A DNA stretch of 10,386 nt from JBMYQA01 sp049600855 (GCA_049600855.1 JBMYQA010000220.1:1-10386), one strand, 5' to 3'. Shown: positions 1 through 8,500, numbered from the stretch's first letter. Made by a program: numbers and translations. The notes: generated by a model from the letters alone, not told the origin.

Positions 1-107
1 AACCGGAAATGGTACTATAGTATGAAGTTTCGCACCGTCAAGAATCGACCAGTGATGCGTGAAAAAGCTGTCTGCGCAGATGATGATCCATCATCCAAAT
101 TGCAAGG
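1..107 (+). repeat. Head of repeat unit, copy 1
   Basis: This block matches 367-473 at 103 of 107 positions. The four differences, at 56, 70, 72 and 77, are all transitions and all fall within 22 bases, while bases 1-55 and 78-107 are identical in both copies. Identity stops abruptly after base 107. The block contains the palindrome TACTATAGTA (13-22), the palindrome TCTGCGCAGA (71-80) and a short stem TGATG/CATCA (81-85 and 89-93). It resembles no insertion-sequence end or RNA family that I recognise. The copy may extend left of the window. Confidence 0.93.
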
Positions 108-129
108 CATCTATTCAAACCTGTCGTAA
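1..129 (+). CDS. Small open frame in repeat copy 1, partial at the window edge (hypothetical)
   Basis: An open frame runs from base 1 to a TAA at 127-129 (42 codons visible). It begins NRKWYYSMKF and includes DDDPSSKLQG. In the second repeat copy the same frame starts two codons earlier with ATG TCG, so this copy probably begins just outside the window and would give about 44 residues. The first 36 residues match the second copy except for M to T, V to I and A to V. After LQG the two peptides have unrelated ends. I recognise no domain, signal peptide or membrane segment. Of the four base differences only one is in a third codon position, so protein-level selection is not evident, and the frame may be incidental to a DNA or RNA repeat. 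Confidence 0.25.
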   Translation, partial: NRKWYYSMKFRTVKNRPVMREKAVCADDDPSSKLQGIYSNLS

Positions 130-202
130 GTCAAAGTACACTTTTGTGGTTTTTGTTTTTAGTAGTCAAAATAATTGTGTGATTGAATGTGTAAATCGCT
201 AT

Positions 203-270
203 TGTGTGATTGTTCATGACAAAGTTAGATTGTTAGTCCAGATGGTTTTTATGGTGTAAAATTATTTTTT
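203..270 (+). repeat. Tail of repeat unit, copy 1
   Basis: This segment aligns with 532-599 with a single one-base gap and about 70% identity by eye. Shared words include TGTGTGAT, TGTTAGTCC and AAATTATTTTT. It lies 96 bases after the end of the 107-base head in copy 1 and 59 bases after it in copy 2, so the two units share order and orientation but differ in the length and sequence of the middle. The T-rich end may help terminate a + strand transcript, though I see no strong stem before it. Confidence 0.7.
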
Positions 271-332
271 GTGATTTGCCAAGAATTCCTTCGTATCATC
301 CTTCGGACTGGGTGGTTCAACTCAAGCGAAAC

Positions 333-390
333 CATACTATAGTACTATTTCACATCTCCGATGTCGAACCGGAAATGGTACTATAGTATG
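333..390 (+). repeat. Large inverted repeat (58-base hairpin or cruciform) at the start of repeat copy 2
   Basis: The left arm CATACTATAGTACTATTTC (333-351) is complementary to the right arm at 372-390 at 18 of 19 positions. The one exception, T346 opposite G377, is a G-U wobble in + strand RNA, so all 19 pairs can form there. The 20-base interior (352-371) carries a second stem, ACATC (352-356) with GATGT (360-364) around TCC. Each outer arm also contains the self-palindrome TACTATAGTA. The right arm is inside the 107-base repeat and the left arm is outside it. The ATG of the small frame at 361 lies in the inner stem, so a folded transcript could hide that start. The structure could equally be the end of a mobile element. 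Confidence 0.85.
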
Positions 391-516
391 AAGTTTCGCA
401 CCGTCAAGAATCGACCAGTGACGCGTGAAAAAGCTATTTGCGTAGATGATGATCCATCATCCAAATTGCAAGGTACCTTCTTGGCTTTCAGTAAATTAAA
501 GAACGTGTGGTTTTAA
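361..516 (+). CDS. Small open frame in repeat copy 2 (hypothetical, 51 residues)
   Basis: ATG at 361 opens a frame of 51 codons ending with TAA at 514-516. The peptide begins MSNRKWYYSMKF, includes VKNRPVTREKAICVDDDPSS, and ends SKLKNVWF. Residues 3-38 correspond to the peptide of copy 1 with three substitutions, and the last 13 residues differ completely. The frame is closed upstream by TAG at 340-342. No Shine-Dalgarno sequence precedes the ATG, which is normal in this phylum, and the start codon lies inside the hairpin at 333-390. The frame points toward the SWIM gene, leaving 90 bases between the two stops. I recognise no family. It could be a genuine small protein of a repeated family or a chance frame in a structured repeat. 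Confidence 0.3.
   Translation: MSNRKWYYSMKFRTVKNRPVTREKAICVDDDPSSKLQGTFLAFSKLKNVWF
367..473 (+). repeat. Head of repeat unit, copy 2
   Basis: This is the direct-repeat partner of 1-107, offset by 366 bases, with 96% identity and sharp ends. Compared with copy 1, the palindrome TCTGCGCAGA has become TTTGCGTAGA (437-446). Both changes convert a Watson-Crick pair to a G-U pair on the + strand. The right arm of the 58-base inverted repeat begins 5 bases into this block. Confidence 0.93.
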
Positions 517-531
517 TCTTGTTTGTTGATT

Positions 532-599
532 TGTGTGATGATTACATTACAAATATCAAGTGTTAGTCCGTACGCTTTTTGTGGTCTGAAATTATTTTT
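532..599 (+). repeat. Tail of repeat unit, copy 2
   Basis: This is the partner of 203-270. Its T-rich end is followed within 8 bases by the stop codon of the minus-strand SWIM gene at 607-609, so the repeat array abuts the 3' end of that gene almost exactly. I see no good intrinsic terminator for the SWIM gene between 540 and 606. The leftward strand there is A-rich with no strong stem followed by a U run. Confidence 0.68.
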
Positions 600-606
600 A
601 ATTTTT

Positions 607-2226
607 TTATTGCCGTTGATTATGTGCTAATCGTAGCGCCAACAAATGCTCACAAGGGCCTTTGTAAAGTTTGTTCTGTTTAAAGAAATTGCAAGTACAT
701 TTCGCCTCAGTCATGCGCTCATCCCGATCAATCACCATTTCTGGTGTATAACCGTCTACATTTCCACTGAGCTTGAGCTGTCCGAACACACTGCTCGATT
801 TGAGCTTTTTTACTTTTTTAATGAGTTGATGAGCTGCGGCCTCTCGTTCGTTAGCAAAGCGGAGTTTATCCATGGGCAATGCCTCTCGGCTCAATTCCCG
901 GATGCGGTAACAGCGTTTGTCTAAATCGTAAATGGCGCGACCTGCTTGTGTAAAAGCTGAGAGTGCCCCCAAGACCGTTTTTTCCGCTAGGTTCATTCGA
1001 TTGGCTAAGGAACGTGTATCTTCTACCCAATTTTCCCGTAAAGCCGTGTAAATCTTTTGCTGCGTCATGGGCTCCACCTCACTTCTTGGAGCCATGAGGT
1101 CAAAGTTTCCCATTTTAGACCAATCATTAGCAGTCCATCCCGATAAACCTAAGGTAAAGTTCATATCACCTAAGTCAGCAACATAGAAGGAGGGTAATCC
1201 CGAACCCAATAAAGTAACCGTGAATTTCTTTGCAATGGGAATTAACCGTTCCAATACCATCAACCTTCTTCGTCCCCAAACGCGAATTTCCGCAGGTTGA
1301 TTTCCTTTAAAGATGGATCTTGGACAGTCCAATGCTATGCCCCAAGGTTCAAATAACACCTTGATGGGCTGCCCTGGTTTGAGGATGTATTTGATGGAAC
1401 GTGGGCCCATTTTTTCCTTATTCCGTTTTAAGATGAATAAGAAATTATGCAAATCCATAGGGTGTAAGTCAAATGTCGTTGCTGGCAAAGTCATAGCAGA
1501 GCTCACTTGTAAGAAACCCCTCACCCAACTTTCAGGTAAATCAATCTTGACTTCTTTGTAACTATCCTCATTGGTGGTTTGCACCTCAAATCCACTTGGA
1601 TCAATCTTAAAATCAGTTTCTTTATAATCTCGAATCTTTTGAAATTCATTATAAAGTGCCGCAGAATAATCAATATTTGTCGTGCCACATTCAAACTCAT
1701 TGATGTGTTTGAATACATTGTAATTGCAGCCTAGTTTGCCATAGGAGGATTCATCTTGGCTAAAACACTCAAAGAATAACTCATCTGGGTGCACAGTGAT
1801 TACAGGATCAAGAACCCACCACGCATCGTAATCCCGTTTATAGAGGTAGTCGTAATACTTACGCTGAGCCTGATAAAAAGGCTGCATAATTTGGTTGCGT
1901 TGCGCTTGCAATTGCCGCAGCTCCGTACTTAAGATATCAATCTTTTGTTTCACCTCTTCGCTTCCTGCTAATGCTTCTTGTAAGAGCGTTTCTTCTTGCT
2001 TGGCAGCCCATTCGAGGTAGGCCGTCCTATCTTTCGGTTGATACCTTAGATCAGCCACCACAATGTCATGCAAAGCAGAAATGGCTTCTCGAAATGGCAA
2101 ATGTTTGCGTAAGGAACCTACAAAAAAGGTCGGTTTGCGAAGGGTATCTGGCGCAAAGGACATGGCTACTCCGCTCGAATTACTGCTCACTGAAGAGCTT
2201 CCACTGTATTTATAATTGAATAGCAT
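607..2226 (-). CDS. SWIM zinc-finger protein with a probable winged-helix segment (YehQ-like)
   Basis: This 539-residue protein has a C-terminal SWIM zinc finger with ligands C510, C512, C525 and H527 (CxCx12CxH), followed by a short tail. SWIM fingers are known nucleic-acid or protein-interaction modules. A charged helical region (about 76-130) could form a coiled coil. Residues 131-156 (with WWVLDP and VHPDEL) and 285-365 look like the conserved body of bacterial SWIM proteins of the E. coli YehQ type. Residues about 388-445 read as a winged helix: a helix from QQKIYTALRENW, a second pair around SLANRMNLAEKTVLGALSAF, then a hairpin with CYRIREL. There is no signal peptide, so it is cytoplasmic. 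ATG at 2226 lies 3 bases after the stop of the WGR/HEAT gene, which implies one operon and probably translational coupling. The biochemical function of this family is not established. The family call is firm; the winged helix is my inference. Confidence 0.88.
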   Translation of the reverse strand: MLFNYKYSGSSSVSSNSSGVAMSFAPDTLRKPTFFVGSLRKHLPFREAISALHDIVVADLRYQPKDRTAYLEWAAKQEETLLQEALAGSEEVKQKIDILSTELRQLQAQRNQIMQPFYQAQRKYYDYLYKRDYDAWWVLDPVITVHPDELFFECFSQDESSYGKLGCNYNVFKHINEFECGTTNIDYSAALYNEFQKIRDYKETDFKIDPSGFEVQTTNEDSYKEVKIDLPESWVRGFLQVSSAMTLPATTFDLHPMDLHNFLFILKRNKEKMGPRSIKYILKPGQPIKVLFEPWGIALDCPRSIFKGNQPAEIRVWGRRRLMVLERLIPIAKKFTVTLLGSGLPSFYVADLGDMNFTLGLSGWTANDWSKMGNFDLMAPRSEVEPMTQQKIYTALRENWVEDTRSLANRMNLAEKTVLGALSAFTQAGRAIYDLDKRCYRIRELSREALPMDKLRFANEREAAAHQLIKKVKKLKSSSVFGQLKLSGNVDGYTPEMVIDRDERMTEAKCTCNFFKQNKLYKGPCEHLLALRLAHNQRQ

Positions 2227-2229
2227 AAG

Positions 2230-5200
2230 CTAGGCTTTTGAATAAGTTCGTACTTCTTTGATTTTTAGTGCATTTCCAAGTTGTGGATGCGCCACCATAA
2301 TTTCACTGAGCACCTCAATGCAGGTGGCTTTATCGCCAATGGCAACAGTATTTACTTGGCGTTTTAAAATGTCATGAACAAACTGGGCGATTGCTGCATC
2401 TTTTTGGGCTTCGGTGCGCAGAAATTGAAATACGCGTTCCTTAGCCACTCGCCCTTTATTGATTTGGGAAAGCACCGTTACAAAATAGAGTTCTAACTTC
2501 TTCAGTCGTTCAAGGCTCCCTTGAGCGAAACGTTCCAAGTAGTTAGTGGCAAAGAGCTGTAGCTTCCCCGAAGGATGCTGACTGAGTTTGAGCAAGTATT
2601 CCAACCCATCTTTTTCTTCAAAAAATAAGGTGATTAAGGTATAGCCAAAGGTTTGTACATCTTCCCGAATGCTATCGCAAATGCTGACGAGCAAACTGGG
2701 TGTCCAATCATGTTGATCAAATTCTTTTTTGAAAAACTCGAAGGCAAACGCTCTGGTATCTTCCCAATCGGATTCCAATAATTTAAGCGCAGCCTCGCGT
2801 TCATACTTCATTTTAGGAACGTTAGTTTCAAAGGTTTCCCACGCTTTTTGGCGCAATTGAATGAATTCATGCCCAGCTAGTTTAACCACATCTTTTACGG
2901 CTAACGCATTAAAATCATAATGCGTGAGGATTAATACACTGCCGAGCTGACGTGCGTGTTCATAACGACTGTCGAGTAATTTCCACAAACCTGCTACATT
3001 GATGTGATTGAGTTGTTGCTTCAGTTGTACTGCTAACAGTTGGTACACATCATCATGCATCCCTGCTACCTTCTCTTTTTTGAGTAGGATTGGCGTTAAA
3101 AACTCAATGGCAGCGTGAGCGAAGTGCTCATCTTCTTGCGCAAGTTGCCCAATAATTGGACGTGCGGCAAGTCGTGCTGCTTCTAGTTTAGACGTAGCAA
3201 ATTCTAAAATAATGGATTGCCGCTGTAAGAGGTAATCTATCGGTAAGGTGCCAAATAACTGAATGCCAATGGCTTGAACCGCTTCATGCGGTGAGTTGAT
3301 CAATTGATCAAATAAGGTGTCTGGCAGTTGATCACTTGGTGTTTCATGATGAATCACCAATTTTCCTGCTAATTCGTGTAAAGTAGGATTAGGGTACTCA
3401 AAGAGTGTCAGAATTTGATGAAGATCAACTGCTGCGACTTGCTTCGGAAAGATTTCCAATAGTAAATTTCCTAGATCATGAATGATCGCACGGTTTGTTT
3501 CATCTGCTAACTTGGGCAGCTCTCGAAAGATGGCGGTAATTAATTGGGTGACTTTTTCCTGATTTAGCGCAAGTAAGGGAATTGTTTTACTCACCCAAGT
3601 TCGAACATCTTGATGTGGAGCAGTGAGCAATTTAATACTAAAATCTACCTCCCTTAAAAGTGCTCCATTTTGACCTGAAATCCAGCCAATGGCAAGGTGT
3701 CTTGCGGCATCTAGTTGACTTAATAGTAAAGCCAGTATTAACTCTTTATCAGGATGATTTGCATCGTAACGAGCTCTAGCCTTTGCCAAAGCAAATTCAA
3801 GTGTTACGGCATAAGGGACTGAAAATAAAGCTTTTAGCACTTCATTGCTAATTAACTCATCGGCGTTTGGATTAGTCATAAACGCCTTTAAAGCAAACTC
3901 ATGAACACGCTGACATTGGCTGTTTATCAAGAGTAGGAGCAATGATTCTGGTTGTGCGTCCCACAAATTAGGAAAGGCTTCCTCTCGAACTGTTGGTGCT
4001 GGTTGTCCTGGTTCATAGGGGCTTTTGCAAATCCATTTGCCGTCGTAAGTCAATTCATATCGCGGACTGTTACTGTATAAAATCTGATTTAAGTAACGTA
4101 GAGGAGCCGTTTCATCATAGTGGATATAGGTATAAGTCCGTGTATTCCAGTCGTAACTGGCATAAGCACGATAGGGATTAACCAGATCTTGGTCACTGAT
4201 GGTCAGTAACAATTGCGTAGCCATGGGCACATAGCACGCACTTTGGTCGTTCCCCAATTTGTTCAAGGTACGCAGTATTCTTCGTTTAAAATATTCTTTT
4301 GTATTGCTTGAAAATGCATAGCGACTGTTTGGTTTTTTGAGCTCTTCAGTAGTGCTCACCCATCGACCAGCTATGTAATCATAGCTCCTGTGTAATCCAG
4401 CAGGTGAATAGCTGAAACGATAAGCCAGCAAGCTATAGATTTCATAATCTTCCTGAAATTCAGCGAGTTTGAAGAGGTGTCGGAGGTGTTTGTAGTAGTT
4501 GGGTTGTAAAGGAATGGAAGGCAAAAGCTGAACTAATGCCCTCCTCACGTGTGGTTTCGTGTATGATAGTATGTAAAGTGTAGTGAGGTAAGTATTATTT
4601 GTCGTTTTTGTCTCAAAAAGGTATTCACTCAATAGTGTTTGAAGGCTTGAATGATTGGGCTGTTGAACTGCTTGCTGGAGTTGTTTGGGTAATTCAGCCA
4701 TTAACTGTTGCTCAAATTCAGTTAATGTGGCTCCTTCTGCAATGAGTATGACTGCTTGTCGGGCAAAGCGTTGGATCAGTGTTGCTTGCTTGTTATCTTT
4801 AGCTAAATTGATGAGTAGGGGAAGCGCATTTTTATCTTGACATTTACCCAATGCCCAAATAGCAGCATGCCATAAAAACAATTCTTTTTCCCGCATGTGT
4901 TGGCCTACAACCTCACTTTGTTCTCCCTTCAAAATTCGGAGAATATGAGGGGTAGCCTCCTGTAATTTTAATTCGCCAACTCGCCAAAACACCCGACTTA
5001 AACTCCAGCTTTCTCGCCACTTTCCTTCATCCAATAAGGTTTTTAAATAAGCTAAAATTACTTCTGATTTAATGTCCAGTATTTCATCATTGGTAGTAGA
5101 TGCTGTACTTGTGTTAGTCTGCTTGGTTTGGTCTTGATAACCTTTTTTAAGTTTACTAGTCACCAATTTATGGTAAATGGTGTTGGCTTGTTGATAGGTT

Positions 5201-5364
5201 ATCGGGAAGATGGTTTTTGTGCCTTCTTTCAAACTTACACCTCTTTTTCCATACCTAAAATTGACCACATACTGATCAGTTCCTACCTCACATAAATCAA
5301 CCTCATAAATCTTATCAGATTTTTGATCTTGGAAAAATAATTTGCTTTGTTGAATGAGTTTCAC
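2230..5364 (-). CDS. WGR-domain protein with HEAT-like repeats (MolR-like)
   Basis: This 1044-residue cytoplasmic protein starts with a WGR domain (about residues 1-78), which begins KLIQQSKLFFQDQKSDKIYE and has the signature RYGKRG at 37-42, where most members have a W-G-R triplet. WGR domains are known in poly(ADP-ribose) polymerases, where they help bind DNA, and in bacterial proteins such as E. coli MolR. A Q/T/S/N-rich linker (about 78-93) leads into a long helical solenoid to about 1020 with HEAT-like units, for example around 165-215 (LWHAAIWALGKCQDKNALPLLINLA) and repeatedly between 540 and 980. I see no catalytic motif, so it is probably a scaffold. The start is GTG at 5362-5364: a stop lies in frame just upstream and the domain begins immediately. 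It is the first gene of an operon with the SWIM gene. In other genomes such pairs accompany MoxR ATPase and VWA genes, which are absent here. The domain calls are secure; the role is unknown. Confidence 0.87.
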   Translation of the reverse strand: MKLIQQSKLFFQDQKSDKIYEVDLCEVGTDQYVVNFRYGKRGVSLKEGTKTIFPITYQQANTIYHKLVTSKLKKGYQDQTKQTNTSTASTTNDEILDIKSEVILAYLKTLLDEGKWRESWSLSRVFWRVGELKLQEATPHILRILKGEQSEVVGQHMREKELFLWHAAIWALGKCQDKNALPLLINLAKDNKQATLIQRFARQAVILIAEGATLTEFEQQLMAELPKQLQQAVQQPNHSSLQTLLSEYLFETKTTNNTYLTTLYILSYTKPHVRRALVQLLPSIPLQPNYYKHLRHLFKLAEFQEDYEIYSLLAYRFSYSPAGLHRSYDYIAGRWVSTTEELKKPNSRYAFSSNTKEYFKRRILRTLNKLGNDQSACYVPMATQLLLTISDQDLVNPYRAYASYDWNTRTYTYIHYDETAPLRYLNQILYSNSPRYELTYDGKWICKSPYEPGQPAPTVREEAFPNLWDAQPESLLLLLINSQCQRVHEFALKAFMTNPNADELISNEVLKALFSVPYAVTLEFALAKARARYDANHPDKELILALLLSQLDAARHLAIGWISGQNGALLREVDFSIKLLTAPHQDVRTWVSKTIPLLALNQEKVTQLITAIFRELPKLADETNRAIIHDLGNLLLEIFPKQVAAVDLHQILTLFEYPNPTLHELAGKLVIHHETPSDQLPDTLFDQLINSPHEAVQAIGIQLFGTLPIDYLLQRQSIILEFATSKLEAARLAARPIIGQLAQEDEHFAHAAIEFLTPILLKKEKVAGMHDDVYQLLAVQLKQQLNHINVAGLWKLLDSRYEHARQLGSVLILTHYDFNALAVKDVVKLAGHEFIQLRQKAWETFETNVPKMKYEREAALKLLESDWEDTRAFAFEFFKKEFDQHDWTPSLLVSICDSIREDVQTFGYTLITLFFEEKDGLEYLLKLSQHPSGKLQLFATNYLERFAQGSLERLKKLELYFVTVLSQINKGRVAKERVFQFLRTEAQKDAAIAQFVHDILKRQVNTVAIGDKATCIEVLSEIMVAHPQLGNALKIKEVRTYSKA

Positions 5365-5593
5365 GGTCTTGAATGTTTAGGCTGCGAATGAATTACAATG
5401 CTAAGTTAGGAGGGGTATCCGTAAGCTATGTAGGGAGTAAAATAAATCGAAAGTTTTAGCCCAAATGATTTCCCATTCATCCACCTTTATGCCCTTAAAT
5501 CAAGTAACAACTTTACACCTTAAGCCAATGTGCCTAAATTCATGAACAATTCAGTTGTCAACTAACCCATTTTTTAATTTTACCCAATCAGTT
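5365..5593. other. Divergent intergenic region between the WGR/HEAT and protease genes
   Basis: These 229 bases separate two divergent genes and must hold at least one promoter for each. On the + strand, TTG at 5555-5557 followed after 17 bases by TAATTTTA (5575-5582, 7 of 8 to TAnnTTTG) is a weak promoter candidate. It would put the transcript start almost at the ATG at 5594. An 11-base palindrome AGTTGTCAACT (5553-5563) overlaps its upstream element. I found no convincing minus-strand promoter. No RNA gene or further coding frame is apparent. Confidence 0.5.
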
Positions 5594-8500
5594 ATGAAGA
5601 AAAATACAATTTTGGGTATTTTGTGCTTATTGCTATGTAGTTTGTATAGCTCAGCACAAAATGACCCGTTATGGATGCGTTACTCAGCAATTTCACCTGA
5701 TGGGCAAGCCATTGTTTTTACGTATAAAGGGGATTTATATCGAGTACCTGCTACGGGAGGAATGGCTGTTCCTTTAACCATACATGAGGCTTATGATTTT
5801 AATCCAGTATGGTCTCACGATGGCAAGTTCATCGCTTTCGCTTCTGACCGTTATGGCAATTTTGATGTATTTGTGATGCCTGCTACTGGGGGAGAAGCAG
5901 TGAGGTTAACGTATCACTCTTCTTACGATATGCCTTCTGATTTCACACCTGACAATAAATCGGTTATCTTTAGCTCACTTCGGAGAGACATTGCTTCTAA
6001 CGCCCAATTCCCCAATGGAGCTTTCCCCGAACTGTATAAAGTCCCTGCCAATGGTGGCCGGGTGACTTTAGTGAGCACAAACCCCGCTAACAATGCACGC
6101 TACAATAAGGATGGTTCCATGCTGGTATATCACGACCGCAAAGGCTATGAAGATAATTGGCGTAAGCACCATACCTCATCAGTTACCAGAGACATTTGGA
6201 CCTATGATTTGAAAAAGGATAGTTACCAAATGCTGACGACATTTAATGGTGAAGATCGAGATCCTCATTTTTCGGCAGATGGAAAGAGTATTTATTACTT
6301 GAGTGAATCCAGTGGTTCGTTCAACATTCATAAAATGGGAATTACGCCAGGGGGTGATTCGAAGCAATTAACCAGCCTAAAAAATCATCCGATTCGATTT
6401 TTAACCAAGAGCGATGCAGATGTATTTTGTTTCAGCTATAATGGTGAAATCTATACCATGAAAGAAGGCGACAGCCCGCAAAAGGTGGTCATCTCTATTT
6501 TGACTGATGGACGAAGCGTAACCCACAAGATTAAATCGGTGCGTTCGGGGGCAAGTGAATATGCTTTGTCGCCAAACGGAAAAGAAATTGCATTCGTTTA
6601 CCGCGGTGAAGTGTTTGTAGCACCCGTAGAAGGGGGCGATACAAAACGCATCACCAATACGCCTGAACAAGAACGAACCATTAGTTTTAGTCCTGATGGA
6701 AAACGAATTTTGTACGCTTCGGAGCGAAATAACAACTGGAATGTTTATCAAACCAGTATTGTTCGAAAAGAAGAACCATACTTTTATGCTTCTACGATTT
6801 TAGAAGAAGATGAAGTGATTGCCTCAGCTCAAGAAGAGTTTCAGCCTGCCTATTCTCCTGATGGAAAGGAAGTGGCTTATTTAGAAGAACGGACAACACT
6901 TCGAGTCGTGAACTTGGAAAGTAAGCAGACGCGAACGATCTTGGATGGAAACCTGAACTATTCTTATGCCGATGGCGATCAACATTATGAGTGGTCACCT
7001 GATGGAAAGTGGTTTTTGGTAAATTATAATTTGCCGAATCATTGGATTGGAGAGGTGGGCTTGATTGCCTCAGATGGAAAGGGAGAAGTAACCAATTTAA
7101 CTTACAGTGGTTTTGAAGATTGGGTGCCCAAGTGGATGATGAAAGGAAAAATGATGATTTGGTTTTCTGACCGCGATGGGATGAAAAACAGAGGCAGCTG
7201 GGGGAGTGAAGGGGATGTATATGGGATGTTTTTTACCCAAGATGCCTATGATCGTTTTAAGCTGAGTAAAGCAGATTTTGAACTACTGAAGGAAAAGGAA
7301 AAGAAGGATAAGAAAGCGAGTGATAAGGAGAAAAAAGACGAGGCGAAAGCAGAAAAAAATAAGTTGCCTAAAATTACGATTGACTTAGATGGTATTGAAG
7401 ATCGTAAAGCGCGTTTAACGATCCACTCTTCTCGTTTAAGCGATGCGGTTGTATCTCCAGATGGCAGCACACTGTATTACCTCTGCCGTTTTGAAAAGGG
7501 AATGGACTTGTGGAGTACGGATTTAAGAACGCGAGAAACAAAAATCTTAACAAAGATGTCGGGAAGTGCCTGGGGCTTGAACCTCGATAAGGAGGGAAAA
7601 AATGCATTTTTAGGTTCAAATGGACGCATCTATAAAATCAATCTAAAGTCAGGTAGCAAAAAGCCAATTAGCTTTTCAGGTGAGATGTTCCTAGATGAAA
7701 CCAATGAGCGTGCTTACATTTTTGACCACATCTGGCGACAAGTTAAAAAGAAGTTTTATGTGACTGATTTGCATGGCGTGGATTGGGACTTTTACAAAAA
7801 AGAATATCAACGGTTTTTGCCACACATCAATAACAATCACGACTTTGCCGAAATGTTGAGCGAAATGTTAGGCGAGCTCAATGCCTCTCATACCGGTTGC
7901 CGTTATAATCCCCGATACGATAGCAGAGATGAAACGGCTTGCTTAGGAGTCTTTTTTGATTACAACTATGAAAAAGACGGTTTAAGAATTGAAGAGGTAA
8001 TTAAAAAAGGGCCGCTTGATAAGGCAAAATCAAAAGCAAAGGCAGGAACTATTTTAGAGAAGATTGATGGGGTAACGATCACCGCAGGTATGAATTACAT
8101 TCCTTTATTAAATCGTAAAGCAGGTAAGAATACCTTACTTTCATTCTATAATCCCGATACGAAAGAACACTGGGACGAAGTGGTCCGACCAATTCAACGT
8201 TGGCAAGAATCAGGCTTGTTGTATAGAAGGTGGGTAGAAAATCGTAGGGCAGAGGTAGAGCGCCTTTCTAATGGACAAGTAGGTTATGTACACGTCAGAA
8301 GCATGAATGATCGAAGCTTCCGAACCGTTTATGAGGAAGTTTTGGGAAGAAATGCCAATAAATCTTCGTTAATTGTAGACACTCGCTTTAATGGTGGTGG
8401 TTGGTTGCACGATGATTTGGCCACCTTTTTGAGTGGGGTGAAATATTTGGACGTAGTACCTCGAGAACAAAACATTGGTTTTGAGCCTCAATTCAAGTGG

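Noticed and set aside
59..259. 66-codon open frame starting with GTG in the repeat region
   Set aside because: It is in a different frame from the shared one, crosses from the conserved head into the unrelated middle, has no counterpart in copy 2 and has poor composition for a protein.
305..333. T-arm-like sequence GGTTCAACTC suggesting a tRNA end
   Set aside because: No matching T stem, acceptor stem or anticodon arm can be drawn around it.
1..606. CRISPR array
   Set aside because: There are only two repeats, 107 bases long with a spacing of 366 bases, and no cas genes are visible.
5555..5593. TTG start giving a 1092-residue protease
   Set aside because: The added 13 residues precede a standard signal peptide beginning MKKN, and the TTG lies in the only promoter-like sequence. 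The ATG at 5594 is preferred.
6401..6751. 116-codon minus-strand frame inside the protease gene
   Set aside because: It lies entirely opposite a gene with clear domains and has no recognisable features. The other frames opposite the four main genes were rejected for the same reason.
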